Assembly (NCBI RefSeq): GCF_000349945.1
Contig: NC_020516.1
Location: 3,100,001-3,164,000 of the forward strand
Reading direction: 5' to 3'
DNA length: 64,000 nucleotides
DNA from: Azoarcus sp. KH32C
GTDB taxonomy: Bacteria; Pseudomonadota; Gammaproteobacteria; Burkholderiales; Rhodocyclaceae
The notes below the pieces were generated by a model. That model did not search any database, had not been told where the DNA came from, and was given only the letters and a program-made list of their open reading frames with translations. The translations under genes were made by a program, and so were the position numbers. Numbering within the stretch: position 1 is the first letter of the stretch; every line of letters begins with the position of its first letter. Positions 1 through 7,661 of this stretch are shown here, one piece after another.

Positions 1-1211
1 CCCGCACCGCGCTGATCAATGCCGAAGTCGAACGTCGCCCCGAACTGCTGATCGAGTTGGCCGCACTGGAAGGCATCCGCATCTATCCGGCGGAGCCCTC
101 CGACGATGTGCGCCCCCTAGCCGACACGCGCGACATGCGCCTACTTACCGGCGAAGTTCGACGCCAGCTTGGATCGCACACCCGGTTCGCCGCGCGCTGG
201 AAGTCGCTCGACGGATTCTGGGTCAGCTTTCGGCTCGACCCCGAGGACGCGCAGGATTTCTGGGTCATGCTGCCGTCGGAGCGACTCGAACAGACGCATG
301 CCGTCGAGTGGCTCGCCTGGGGGGGCGGCGCACTGCTCGTCGCGCTCGTGGGCGCCTACCTGATCGTCTCGCGGATCAGTGTTCCGCTACGCAATCTGGC
401 ACGATCCGCGCGCGTCGTCGGCAGCGGTCACACGCCGCCGCACTTGCCGGAAACCGGTCCGCTCGAAATTGCAACGGTCGCCCGCGCCTTCAACCAGATG
501 ACCGGCGACCTCGCGCACGCGGACGCCGACCGCGCACTGATCCTGGCCGGTGTCTCGCACGACCTGCGCACTCCGCTCGCGCGCCTGCGGCTCGGAATCG
601 AGATGTCCGGCGCGCCGGGGCCGGATGTCCTCGCGATGGTCGCGGACGTCGAGGAAATGGACCGGATCATCGGGCAGTTTCTCGATTTCGGACGCGGCGA
701 GCCGCAGGAGCCGATGCAGGCCACGGACATCGCCGCGATGCTGCAGGACATCGCACAGCCCTATCGGCTCCGCGGCATCAACATCGCGCTCGACGTGCCG
801 AAAAGCCTTGTCCACCTTGTGCGACCACTGCCCCTGCGCCGGGCCGTACTGAACCTCATCGACAACGCCGTGCGCTACGCAGGGGAAGACAAGCCCATCA
901 CCATCACGCTCGATCGACGGGAGCATGAGGTTCTCGTCGAAGTCGCCGATCGCGGGCCGGGCATTCCCGAAGGGGAGCGCGAACGGATGCGACACCCCTT
1001 TACCCGCCTCGAAAACGCCCGTTCGAACACCAAGGGCGCGGGCCTCGGGCTGGCGATCGTCGAGCGCATCATCGCTTCGCACCACGGCGTGCTGGAACTC
1101 GCCGGGCGGGAAGGCGGCGGCTTGCGGGCAATTCTGCATCTTCCCCTTGATGGGAAACGCGCCGGCCGGGCTAGAATGCTCGGAGCCGACAGCGATTTGG
1201 GCGAAGCCTGA
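1..1211 (+). CDS. EnvZ-type sensor histidine kinase (5' end outside window)
   Basis: Membrane-bound sensor kinase of a two-component system; its response-regulator partner is probably just upstream, outside the window. The frame is open from base 3, so the N-terminus is missing. In order one sees the end of a periplasmic segment, a hydrophobic transmembrane helix (about 300-370), a HAMP linker (about 371-520), a HisKA dimerisation helix with H-box SHDLRTPLAR (phospho-accepting His at 558-560), and an HATPase domain with N-box NLIDNAVRYA, G1 DRGPGIP and G2 GAGLGLAIVERI. All catalytic motifs are intact. The order TM-HAMP-HisKA-HATPase and the H-box wording resemble the EnvZ/RisS osmosensor group; the assignment to EnvZ itself is an inference. 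The gene ends 36 bases before yciB. Confidence 0.9.
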   Translation, partial: RTALINAEVERRPELLIELAALEGIRIYPAEPSDDVRPLADTRDMRLLTGEVRRQLGSHTRFAARWKSLDGFWVSFRLDPEDAQDFWVMLPSERLEQTHAVEWLAWGGGALLVALVGAYLIVSRISVPLRNLARSARVVGSGHTPPHLPETGPLEIATVARAFNQMTGDLAHADADRALILAGVSHDLRTPLARLRLGIEMSGAPGPDVLAMVADVEEMDRIIGQFLDFGRGEPQEPMQATDIAAMLQDIAQPYRLRGINIALDVPKSLVHLVRPLPLRRAVLNLIDNAVRYAGEDKPITITLDRREHEVLVEVADRGPGIPEGERERMRHPFTRLENARSNTKGAGLGLAIVERIIASHHGVLELAGREGGGLRAILHLPLDGKRAGRARMLGADSDLGEA

Positions 1212-1233
1212 ACCGGTCGGTACAACGACCCGA

Positions 1234-1239
1234 TATAAT
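1234..1239 (+). promoter_or_regulatory. Candidate -10 box (TATAAT) before yciB
   Basis: A perfect TATAAT lies only 8 bases before the yciB ATG, in the short gap after the kinase gene. No good -35 hexamer is visible at 16-18 bases upstream. If it is used, the transcript would start almost at the start codon (a near-leaderless mRNA). Weak evidence. Confidence 0.3.
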
Positions 1240-1247
1240 GTTTCCGC

Positions 1248-1856
1248 ATGAAGATTCTTTTCGATCTGCTTCCCGTCATCCTATTCTTCGGTGCATACAA
1301 GGTTGCAGGCAGCAGTCAGGCAACGGCATTCGAACTCGCATCCCGCTGGCTCGGGAGCGGCATTGAACCCTCGCAGGCGCCCATCCTCATTGCTACTGCC
1401 GTCGCTATCGTCGCGACGTTCACGCAGATCGCGTGGGTGTGGATTCGTCACCGAAAGGTCGATGCGATGCTGTGGGTGAGCCTCGCGATCATCACCGTAT
1501 TCGGGGGCGCAACCCTCTTCTTCCATAACCCGACCTTCATCAAGTGGAAGCCGACAGCGCTCTACTGGCTGTTCTCCGGCACCCTGCTGGTCTCCGACCT
1601 CGTTCTGAGACGCAACCTCATCCGGAAGATGCTCGAAGCCCAGGTGCGCCTGCCCGAGCCCGTCTGGCCGCGCCTCAACTTCGCCTGGGCGGCCTTCTTC
1701 GCCTGCATGGGTGGGCTGAACCTGTATATAGCGTATAACTTTTCCGAAGAGGCCTGGGTCAACTTCAAGCTGTTCGGCGGCACGGGGCTCATGCTGCTGT
1801 TCGTGATCCTCCAGGGTTTCTACCTTTCCAGACACATGAACGAGGAAACAACCTGA
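1248..1856 (+). CDS. yciB: YciB / septation protein A family inner-membrane protein
   Basis: A 202-residue multi-pass inner-membrane protein of the YciB (septation protein A, formerly IspZ/IspA) family, implicated in envelope and division-septum maintenance; its biochemical activity is not established. The N-terminus MKILFDLLPVILFFGAYK and the internal stretches FGGATLFFHNPTFIKWKPT and LNFAWAAFFACMGGLN follow the E. coli protein closely. It is about 20 residues longer than E. coli YciB because of an insertion after the first helix. Five or so hydrophobic helices are evident. Its stop overlaps the next start (TGATG at 1854-1858), so it heads a translationally coupled run yciB-yciI-bolA-parvulin. 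Confidence 0.95.
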   Translation: MKILFDLLPVILFFGAYKVAGSSQATAFELASRWLGSGIEPSQAPILIATAVAIVATFTQIAWVWIRHRKVDAMLWVSLAIITVFGGATLFFHNPTFIKWKPTALYWLFSGTLLVSDLVLRRNLIRKMLEAQVRLPEPVWPRLNFAWAAFFACMGGLNLYIAYNFSEEAWVNFKLFGGTGLMLLFVILQGFYLSRHMNEETT

Positions 1857-2155
1857 TGTTTTACGCACTGATCGGGGAAGATACCCCCGGTTCGCTCGAC
1901 AAGCGCATGGCGGCACGTCCGGCGCATCTCGCCCGGCTCCAGGCGCTCAGTGACGAAGGGCGCCTCCTGATCGCGGGACCGATGCCCGCGATCGACTCGC
2001 CCGATCCCGGCCCCGCAGGTTTCGCCGGCAGCCTCGTTGTCGCGGAATTCCCCTCGCAGACCGAAGCCGAGGCTTGGCTCGCTGCTGACCCGTACGTCAG
2101 CGAGGGCGTTTTCGCACGCACCAGCGTGCGCCCGTTCAAGAAAGTGCTGCCGTGA
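1856..2155 (+). CDS. YciI family protein
   Basis: A 99-residue YciI-like protein (ferredoxin-like alpha/beta dimer related to muconolactone isomerase and the EthD fold). The family carries a conserved His/Asp pair, but a physiological reaction is not known. The start MFYALIGEDTPGSLDKR and the C-terminal AWLAADPYVSEGVF region are diagnostic. The ATG shares one base with the yciB stop and the stop overlaps the bolA GTG, so it is translated in the middle of a coupled operon. The yciB-yciI adjacency seen here is common in proteobacteria and supports the assignment. Confidence 0.9.
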   Translation: MFYALIGEDTPGSLDKRMAARPAHLARLQALSDEGRLLIAGPMPAIDSPDPGPAGFAGSLVVAEFPSQTEAEAWLAADPYVSEGVFARTSVRPFKKVLP

Positions 2156-2442
2156 GCGTCATCGAAGAGATCCGCGCGCGCCTTGCTGCGCTCGAACCGG
2201 TGTCGGTAGACATCGGCGACGACAGCCACCTTCACGCGGGCCACGCAGGGGCCCGCAGCGGCGGCCACTACCGCGTGACCGTCGTTTCCGACCACTTTGC
2301 GGGCAAGACAAAGGTGGCTCGGCAGCGAATGATTTACGACGCGCTGGGAGACTTGATGCGCACAAGCGTTCATGCCCTGGCGATCGATGGTGCACTGACG
2401 GCCGAAGAGGCCAACTCTCAACCTACCCGAAAGGAACTTTGA
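2152..2442 (+). CDS. bolA: BolA family protein
   Basis: A 96-residue BolA-like protein, a class II KH-like fold that binds monothiol glutaredoxins through a shared [2Fe-2S] cluster and has been linked to iron handling and stress morphology. The signature is the segment KVARQRMIYDALGDLM followed by VHALAI, the usual helix-turn with conserved Arg and the strand carrying the invariant His. Upstream His residues (HLHAGH) may be cluster ligands. The start is GTG at 2152 (GTGA overlap with the yciI stop) and the TGA at 2440-2442 overlaps the next ATG. No glutaredoxin gene lies in the window. Confidence 0.93.
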   Translation: MSVIEEIRARLAALEPVSVDIGDDSHLHAGHAGARSGGHYRVTVVSDHFAGKTKVARQRMIYDALGDLMRTSVHALAIDGALTAEEANSQPTRKEL

Positions 2443-3227
2443 TGAAACGTTTTCCCAGCCGTCTCGCTTTCGGCCTGATCGCCGGCCTGATCGCCCATGC
2501 GGCCGTCGCTGCCACGGCGCCGGCGGCCAAGGTCAACGGCACCGCGATTCCCGCCTCCCGGGCCGACGTGATGTTGAACGAACAGCGCTCGCAAGGGGCG
2601 CCCGACACCCCCCAGCTGCACGACGCCGTGCGCGAGGAACTGATCCGTCGTGAAGTGCTCGCCCAGGAAGCGGCGAAGAAGGGCATCGACAAGAAGGCGG
2701 ACATCCAGGCCCAGATGGATCTCGCCCGCCAAGCCGTGCTGCTGCGCGCCTACATCCAGGATTATGTGAAGGCCAACCCGGTTTCGGAAGCCGACCTGAA
2801 GAAGGAATACGAGACCATCAAGGGCCAGATGGGCACCAAGGAATACAAGCCCCGCCACGTGCTGGTGGAAACCGAAGACGAAGCCAAGGCCGTGATCACC
2901 AAGCTGCGCGCCGGTGAGAAGTTCGAGACCCTGGCCAAGCAGTCGAAGGATCCCGGCTCGAAGGACAACGGCGGCGACCTCGGCTGGAGCAACCCCGGCA
3001 TGTTCGTGAAGCCGTTCGCCGAAGCGATGGTCAAGCTCGAGAAGGGACAGTACAGCGCGACCCCGGTCAAGAGCGAGTTCGGCTATCACGTCATCCAGCT
3101 GGACGACGTTCGCGACCTCAAGGCACCGGACTTCGCCACCGTGAAGCCGCAGCTCGAACAGCGTCTGCAGCAGCAGAAGATCGAGAAGCACATCATGGAC
3201 CTGCGCGCCAAGGCGAAGGTGGAGTAA
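2442..3227 (+). CDS. Periplasmic parvulin-type peptidyl-prolyl isomerase
   Basis: A 261-residue exported PPIase/chaperone of the SurA/PrsA/PpiC class, expected to help fold outer-membrane or periplasmic proteins. Residues 1-23 form a Sec signal peptide (basic start, then hydrophobic, ending AVA-A). A helical chaperone region (about 25-130) is followed by one rotamase domain (about 137-222: PRHVLVETEDEA, NGGDLGWSNPGMFV, SEFGYHVIQLDD). The C-terminal charged helix is typical of Par27-like betaproteobacterial proteins. The ATG overlaps the bolA stop. A longer reading from 2037 runs through bolA in another frame and is rejected because it lacks a signal peptide. The gene ends at a strong terminator. 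Confidence 0.93.
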   Translation: MKRFPSRLAFGLIAGLIAHAAVAATAPAAKVNGTAIPASRADVMLNEQRSQGAPDTPQLHDAVREELIRREVLAQEAAKKGIDKKADIQAQMDLARQAVLLRAYIQDYVKANPVSEADLKKEYETIKGQMGTKEYKPRHVLVETEDEAKAVITKLRAGEKFETLAKQSKDPGSKDNGGDLGWSNPGMFVKPFAEAMVKLEKGQYSATPVKSEFGYHVIQLDDVRDLKAPDFATVKPQLEQRLQQQKIEKHIMDLRAKAKVE

Positions 3228-3244
3228 GCGGCCCAACCGCTAAG

Positions 3245-3281
3245 AAAAAAGCCAGCCGCGTAAGCGAGCTGGCTTTTTTTT
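3245..3281. terminator. Bidirectional rho-independent terminator
   Basis: An A-run, the stem GCCAGC-CGC, a GTAA loop, GCG-a-GCTGGC (one bulged base) and a T-run. The A-run on one side and T-run on the other make it work in both directions. It lies between the convergent parvulin gene (+) and acyl-CoA dehydrogenase gene (-). Confidence 0.9.
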
Positions 3282-3319
3282 GACTGAAAGGAGGGAATCG
3301 CTCCCTCCCCTCTCCCGCC

Positions 3320-5116
3320 TCAGAACTGCTCTTCGGCGAGCTCCAGCGCACTCTGCGCACCGTTGACGACCGTGTAGGCCAGCCCTTGGGCCTGCGGCAG
3401 GATGTGGTCGGCGTAGAAGCGTGCGGTCACGATCTTCGTCCGGTAGAAGTCCCCACCATCCGCATTCTCGGCCAGGCGCGCTTGCGCGACCAACGCGGCA
3501 CGGGCCATCTGCCAACCACCGGCCACGATGCCCAGGAGCTTCAGGAAGGGCACCGAACCCACTGATGCAGCCTTCACGTCCTTGCCGTAAGTCGCGAGGA
3601 TGTACTCGACCGCCGACTCCAGCGCGGCGATGCCGGCCTCGAGGGATTTGCGCATCGCAGCGAAGGAATCCGAAGATTCTTCCGCCAGTTTGGCGGCCAC
3701 GCGGCGCATTTCGCCGATGACAGCCTTCACGGTGGCGCCCCCTTCGCGGGCAATCTTGCGCCCGATCAGGTCGTTCGCCTGGATCGCGGTCGTGCCTTCG
3801 TAGATCGTCGTAATGCGCGAATCGCGGAAATGCTGGGCAGCGCCGGTTTCCTCGATGAAGCCCATACCGCCATGAACCTGCACGCCGGTCGAGCTCACTT
3901 CGATCGAATTTTCGGTGAGCCAGCCCTTGACGACCGGGATCATCAGATCGACGAAAGCCTGCTTCTGAGCGCGCACGTTCTCGTCCGGATGAGCGTGGGC
4001 GACGTCGGTCGCAGCGCCGACGACGTAGGCCAAGGCGCGCATGGCTTCCGTCTGCGACTTCATCGACATCAGCATGCGGCGAACGTCGGGGTGATGGATG
4101 ATCGAGACCTTCGGGCCGCCGCGGACGCCGATTTCGGTCCCCTGGATACGATCCTTGGCGTAACCCAGCGCGTGCTGGTAGGCGCGCTCGGACAGCGCCA
4201 GGCCTTCCATGCCCACCGCGAAGCGGGCTTCGTTCATCATGATGAACATGTATTCGAGACCACGGTTGGCCTCGCCGACGAGCGTGCCGATGGCGCCGCC
4301 GCTGTCGCCGAAGGCCAGCACGCAGGTTGGGCTCGCGTGGATACCGAGCTTATGCTCGATCGACACGCAATGGACATCGTTGCGCGCGCCCGGCGTGCCG
4401 TCCGCATTGACCATGAACTTCGGCACCACGAAGAGCGAAATGCCCTTCACGCCTTCCGGTGCATCCGGCAGACGTGCCAGTACGAGGTGAACGATGTTGT
4501 CCGTGAGGTCGTGTTCACCGTAGGTGATGAAGATCTTCTGGCCGAAGATCTTGTACGTGCCGTCGCCCTGCGGTTCTGCGCGCGTGCGAACGGCCGCCAG
4601 ATCCGAGCCCGCCTGCGGTTCGGTGAGGTTCATGGTGCCGGTCCACTCGCCGCTGATCATCTTCGGCAGGTAGGTGGCTTTCTGTTCGTCGGTACCGGTC
4701 AGCGCGATCGCTTCGATCGCGCCGTTCGTCAGCATCGGACACAGCGAGAACGCCATGTTGGCCGACTTCCACATTTCCATCACTGCAGTGGCAACCAGTT
4801 TGGGCAGGCCCTGGCCCCCGAATTCCGGTTCGCAGGCAAGCGCCGTCCAGCCGGCTTCCGTGAACTGGCGATAGGCGTCCTTCCAGCCGCTCGCCGTGAT
4901 CACCCTGCCGTCTTCCCACCGTGCCCCTTCCTGGTCGCCTGACCGGTTCAGAGGAGCAAGGACGCCGCTGGCGAACTTGTTGGCCTCGTCGAGAATGGCG
5001 TCGACCAGATCCGGCGACACTTCCTCGCAGCCAGGCAACTTCGCAACTTCGTCCAGACCTGCGAGTTCGCGCATCACGAACTGCATGTCACGGATGGGTG
5101 CAGTGTAGTGACTCAT
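3320..5116 (-). CDS. Acyl-CoA dehydrogenase (long, C-terminal-extended class)
   Basis: A 598-residue FAD enzyme that forms the alpha-beta double bond of an acyl-CoA and passes electrons to ETF. It has the N-terminal helical domain, the middle beta domain with MNLTEPQAGSD (about 162-172), the C-terminal helical domain with RITTIYEGTTAIQ (catalytic Glu about residue 440), and an extra C-terminal domain of roughly 130 residues. That layout is the 600-residue class containing DmdC and many FadE-like enzymes, so chain-length preference cannot be told from sequence. It lies 90 bases downstream of etfA on the same strand, and the etfB-etfA-acd order matches electron flow. A hairpin occupies the spacer. 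Confidence 0.93.
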   Translation of the reverse strand: MSHYTAPIRDMQFVMRELAGLDEVAKLPGCEEVSPDLVDAILDEANKFASGVLAPLNRSGDQEGARWEDGRVITASGWKDAYRQFTEAGWTALACEPEFGGQGLPKLVATAVMEMWKSANMAFSLCPMLTNGAIEAIALTGTDEQKATYLPKMISGEWTGTMNLTEPQAGSDLAAVRTRAEPQGDGTYKIFGQKIFITYGEHDLTDNIVHLVLARLPDAPEGVKGISLFVVPKFMVNADGTPGARNDVHCVSIEHKLGIHASPTCVLAFGDSGGAIGTLVGEANRGLEYMFIMMNEARFAVGMEGLALSERAYQHALGYAKDRIQGTEIGVRGGPKVSIIHHPDVRRMLMSMKSQTEAMRALAYVVGAATDVAHAHPDENVRAQKQAFVDLMIPVVKGWLTENSIEVSSTGVQVHGGMGFIEETGAAQHFRDSRITTIYEGTTAIQANDLIGRKIAREGGATVKAVIGEMRRVAAKLAEESSDSFAAMRKSLEAGIAALESAVEYILATYGKDVKAASVGSVPFLKLLGIVAGGWQMARAALVAQARLAENADGGDFYRTKIVTARFYADHILPQAQGLAYTVVNGAQSALELAEEQF

Positions 5117-5146
5117 GTGTTCTTTCTCCCGATACCTGTTTATAAG

Positions 5147-5172
5147 GGACCGCGCCCGGTTGGGCGCAGTCC
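5147..5172 (-). promoter_or_regulatory. Strong hairpin between etfA and the acyl-CoA dehydrogenase gene
   Basis: In the RNA of the minus strand this is an 11-pair stem (10 Watson-Crick plus one G-U) with a 4-base AACC loop. No U-run follows, so it is not a standard terminator. It sits about 30 bases before the dehydrogenase start and could set relative expression, by attenuation or by protecting the etfBA message from 3' decay. Confidence 0.5.
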
Positions 5173-5206
5173 TTTGCGGCTTGTTATCGTTCTTGTGAAA
5201 CGGTCG

Positions 5207-6139
5207 TCAGGCGACGGCCTTCGCCAGCTCCGGCACCACCTCGAAGAGGTCGCCGACGAGACCGTAATCGGCAACCTGGAAGATCGGCGCTTCCGGATCC
5301 TTGTTGATCGCGACGATCACCTTGGAGTCCTTCATACCCGCCAGATGCTGGATCGCGCCCGAGATGCCGACCGCGATGTAGAGCTGGGGGGCGACGATCT
5401 TGCCGGTCTGGCCGACCTGGTAGTCGTTCGGCACGTAGCCCGCGTCGACCGCGGCGCGCGAAGCGCCGAGCGCCGCGCCGAGGGCGTCCGCGAGCGGCTC
5501 CAGCAGCTGATGGTAGTTCTCGCCGCTGCCGAGGCCACGGCCGCCGGAGACGATGATCTTCGCAGCACCCAGTTCGGGGCGCGCGCTCTTCGTGAGCTCA
5601 CGGCCCTTCAGCGTCGTGAGGCCCAGGTCGGGGCCGGCAGCGACGGCTTCGACGGCTGCTGCTCCGCCCTGCCCCGCGGCTTCGAAGGCGGTCGTGCGCA
5701 CGGTGATGACCTTGACGGCGTCAGCGGACTTCACGGTCGCCATCGCGTTGCCGGCGTAGATCGGGCGCACGAAGGTGTCGGCGTCTTCGACCGCGACGAT
5801 GTCCGAGATCTGCGCGACGTCCAGCAGCGCCGCGACGCGCGGGGCGACGTTCTTGCCATTGGCGGTGCTGGGGGCAAGGATGTGGCTGTAGCCCGCGGCA
5901 TTGGCGACGACCAGCGCCGCAACGTTCTCGGCGGTCTGGCCTTCGTAGTGGGCGGCATCGGCGACGCGCACCTTGGCCACACCGGCGACTTTTGCCGCTT
6001 GCTCCGCGGCCGCGCCGCAGTTCGCACCGGCGACGAGCACGTGGATCTCGCCACCGATCTTCGCGGCAGCCGAGACGGCGTTGAGGGTTGCGGCCTTCAG
6101 GGACGCGTTGTCGTGTTCAGCAATAACCAGGATCGCCAT
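5207..6139 (-). CDS. etfA: Electron transfer flavoprotein alpha subunit
   Basis: A 310-residue FAD-binding large subunit of ETF, which takes electrons from acyl-CoA dehydrogenases and hands them to ETF-ubiquinone oxidoreductase. The N-terminal ETF domain starts MAILVIAEHDNASLK. The C-terminal FAD domain is clear: VSGGRGLGSGENY, the VGQTGKIVAPQLYIAVGIS stretch with AIQHLAGM, and INKDPEAPIFQVADYG. The length is normal. The ATG lies 2 bases after the etfB stop, so the two subunits are co-translated. Confidence 0.97.
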   Translation of the reverse strand: MAILVIAEHDNASLKAATLNAVSAAAKIGGEIHVLVAGANCGAAAEQAAKVAGVAKVRVADAAHYEGQTAENVAALVVANAAGYSHILAPSTANGKNVAPRVAALLDVAQISDIVAVEDADTFVRPIYAGNAMATVKSADAVKVITVRTTAFEAAGQGGAAAVEAVAAGPDLGLTTLKGRELTKSARPELGAAKIIVSGGRGLGSGENYHQLLEPLADALGAALGASRAAVDAGYVPNDYQVGQTGKIVAPQLYIAVGISGAIQHLAGMKDSKVIVAINKDPEAPIFQVADYGLVGDLFEVVPELAKAVA

Positions 6140-6141
6140 CT

Positions 6142-6891
6142 TCAGATCACCTTCGCTTCGTTCTTGAGCTTGTCGACGAGTTGCGCGACGTCCGCCACCC
6201 GCACGCCGGCGCTGCGCTTCGGCGGCTCGGCCACTTTCAGCGTCGCCAGACGCGGGGCGACATCGACGCCGAGATCCGCAGGCTTCACGGTGTCGAGCGG
6301 CTTCTTCTTCGCCTTCATGATGTTCGGGAGCGTCGCGTAACGCGGCTCATTCAGACGCAGGTCGGTCGTCACGACCGCCGGCAGCTTGATCTCGAGCGTT
6401 TCGAGACCGCCGTCGATCTCGCGCATCACGGTCGCGCGGCCGTCGGCCAGCGTCACCTTCGACGCGAAGGTCGCCTGCGGCCAGCCCATCAGCGCGGCGA
6501 GCATCTGGCCGGTCTGGTTGGCGTCGTCGTCGATCGCCTGCTTGCCGCAGATCACGAGTTGCGGGGCTTCCTTGTCGCACAGCACCTTCAGGAGCTTCGC
6601 CACCGCCAGCGGCTGCAGCTCGACGTCCGTTTCAACCAGGATGCCGCGGTCGGCACCGATCGCCATCGCGGCGCGCAGCGTCTCCTGGCACGCGCCGACG
6701 CCGCAGCTCACCGCCACAACTTCGGTCGCCACGCCGGCTTCCTTCAGGCGCACCGCCTCTTCCACTGCAATCTCGTCGAAGGGGTTCATCGACATCTTTA
6801 CGTTCGCGATATCGACGCCGGTGCCGTCAGCCTTCACTCGCACCTTGACGTTGTAATCGACCACGCGCTTGACGGGGACCAAAATCTTCAA
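6142..6891 (-). CDS. etfB: Electron transfer flavoprotein beta subunit
   Basis: A 249-residue AMP-binding small subunit of ETF, partner of the adjacent etfA product. The N-terminus MKILVPVKRVVDYNVKVRV and the motifs MNPFDEIAVEEAVRLKE and QAIDDDANQTGQ are family hallmarks, and the C-terminus has the Lys-rich recognition-loop region (IMKAKKKPLDTV). It is the first gene of the leftward etfB-etfA-acd operon. Its promoter region faces a TetR-type regulator, with three operator-like palindromes in between. Confidence 0.97.
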   Translation of the reverse strand: MKILVPVKRVVDYNVKVRVKADGTGVDIANVKMSMNPFDEIAVEEAVRLKEAGVATEVVAVSCGVGACQETLRAAMAIGADRGILVETDVELQPLAVAKLLKVLCDKEAPQLVICGKQAIDDDANQTGQMLAALMGWPQATFASKVTLADGRATVMREIDGGLETLEIKLPAVVTTDLRLNEPRYATLPNIMKAKKKPLDTVKPADLGVDVAPRLATLKVAEPPKRSAGVRVADVAQLVDKLKNEAKVI

Positions 6892-6999
6892 AGCCGCACT
6901 CCTTCTGTCTAATTGCCTTTTCGGCGGTTGCTCTTCGAGTGGGCATTATGTCATCGCAAAAGATGAATCGCACCTTGACCGCCGGACCAAAAAGTCGTT

Positions 7000-7068
7000 C
7001 CATACGCATCGGTATGGTGTGCATACGGTAGCGTATGGCTCACTAATAGTCAATACTATGCCGTATGG
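7000..7068. promoter_or_regulatory. Three copies of an 18-bp operator palindrome (etfB / TetR divergent region)
   Basis: Three sites fit NNATAC-N6-GTATGG: 7000-7017 (CCATAC/GTATGG), 7021-7038 (GCATAC/GTATGG) and 7051-7068 (CAATAC/GTATGG). Each is a near-perfect inverted repeat with a 6-base spacer. Start-to-start spacing is 21 and 30 bases, close to whole turns of the helix. The sites fill the space between etfB (-) and the TetR gene (+), which suggests the TetR product binds here and controls both its own gene and etfBA-acd. Confidence 0.65.
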
Positions 7069-7076
7069 AGAATAAC

Positions 7077-7661
7077 TTGACGAAAACACGGGTCCAGTTG
7101 GACCGCAATGCATGGGTGCAAGCGGCCACCGAGGTGCTCGCCGAGGAAGGGATTTCGGGCCTTCGCGTGGAGGTGCTCGCAAAGCGCCTGAAGGTGACGA
7201 AGGGGAGCTTCTACTGGCATTTCCAGGACAGGCGGGACCTGCTGATGGCGGTCCTCCAGGTCTGGAAGGAAGGCCGGATCCGTGACATCGTCAAGCAGAC
7301 CCGGGCCGAGCCGGGGCGCGAGCTGCAGCAGATTTATCATGTGATCGACGTCTACAGCACGAGCCGGAGCCGGCGCGGTGCGATGATCGAACTCGCAGTC
7401 CGCGACTGGGCGCGGCGTGATTCCGACGCAGCGGCGATCGTCGCCGAGGTGGACGACTGGCGCCTGCGCTGCGCGCGCGAGCTGTTCCTCGCTTGCGGCG
7501 TACCGATGGAAGAGGCCTCGAGCCGTTGCATGCTGCTCTATGCGTACGTGTTCGGGATCTCGCTGATGATCTACGACAAGTTCGACAGCGACGTGGCGCG
7601 GGTCAAGCGCGACATCGCCGACCTGATTGCGCAGTCGGCGAGCATGAAGGTCACGAGCTAG
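7077..7661 (+). CDS. TetR/AcrR family transcriptional regulator
   Basis: A regulator of about 194 residues with an N-terminal TetR helix-turn-helix (VEVLAKRLKVTKGSFYWHFQ, the classic KGSFYWHF recognition helix) and a ligand-binding C-terminal helical domain. I place the start at TTG 7077 because GGAG at 7067-7070 is correctly spaced 6 bases upstream; an in-frame ATG at 7065 has no Shine-Dalgarno and lies inside the third operator copy. Divergent to etfBA-acd and probably its repressor, with an acyl-CoA or related ligand (inference). The stop TAG at 7659-7661 shares the palindrome CTAG with the stop of the convergent tatD-family gene. Confidence 0.9.
   Translation: MTKTRVQLDRNAWVQAATEVLAEEGISGLRVEVLAKRLKVTKGSFYWHFQDRRDLLMAVLQVWKEGRIRDIVKQTRAEPGRELQQIYHVIDVYSTSRSRRGAMIELAVRDWARRDSDAAAIVAEVDDWRLRCARELFLACGVPMEEASSRCMLLYAYVFGISLMIYDKFDSDVARVKRDIADLIAQSASMKVTS

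Noticed and set aside
3257..3267. Possible separate small repeat inside the terminator loop
   Set aside because: It is simply the inner stem CGC/GCG of the same terminator hairpin.
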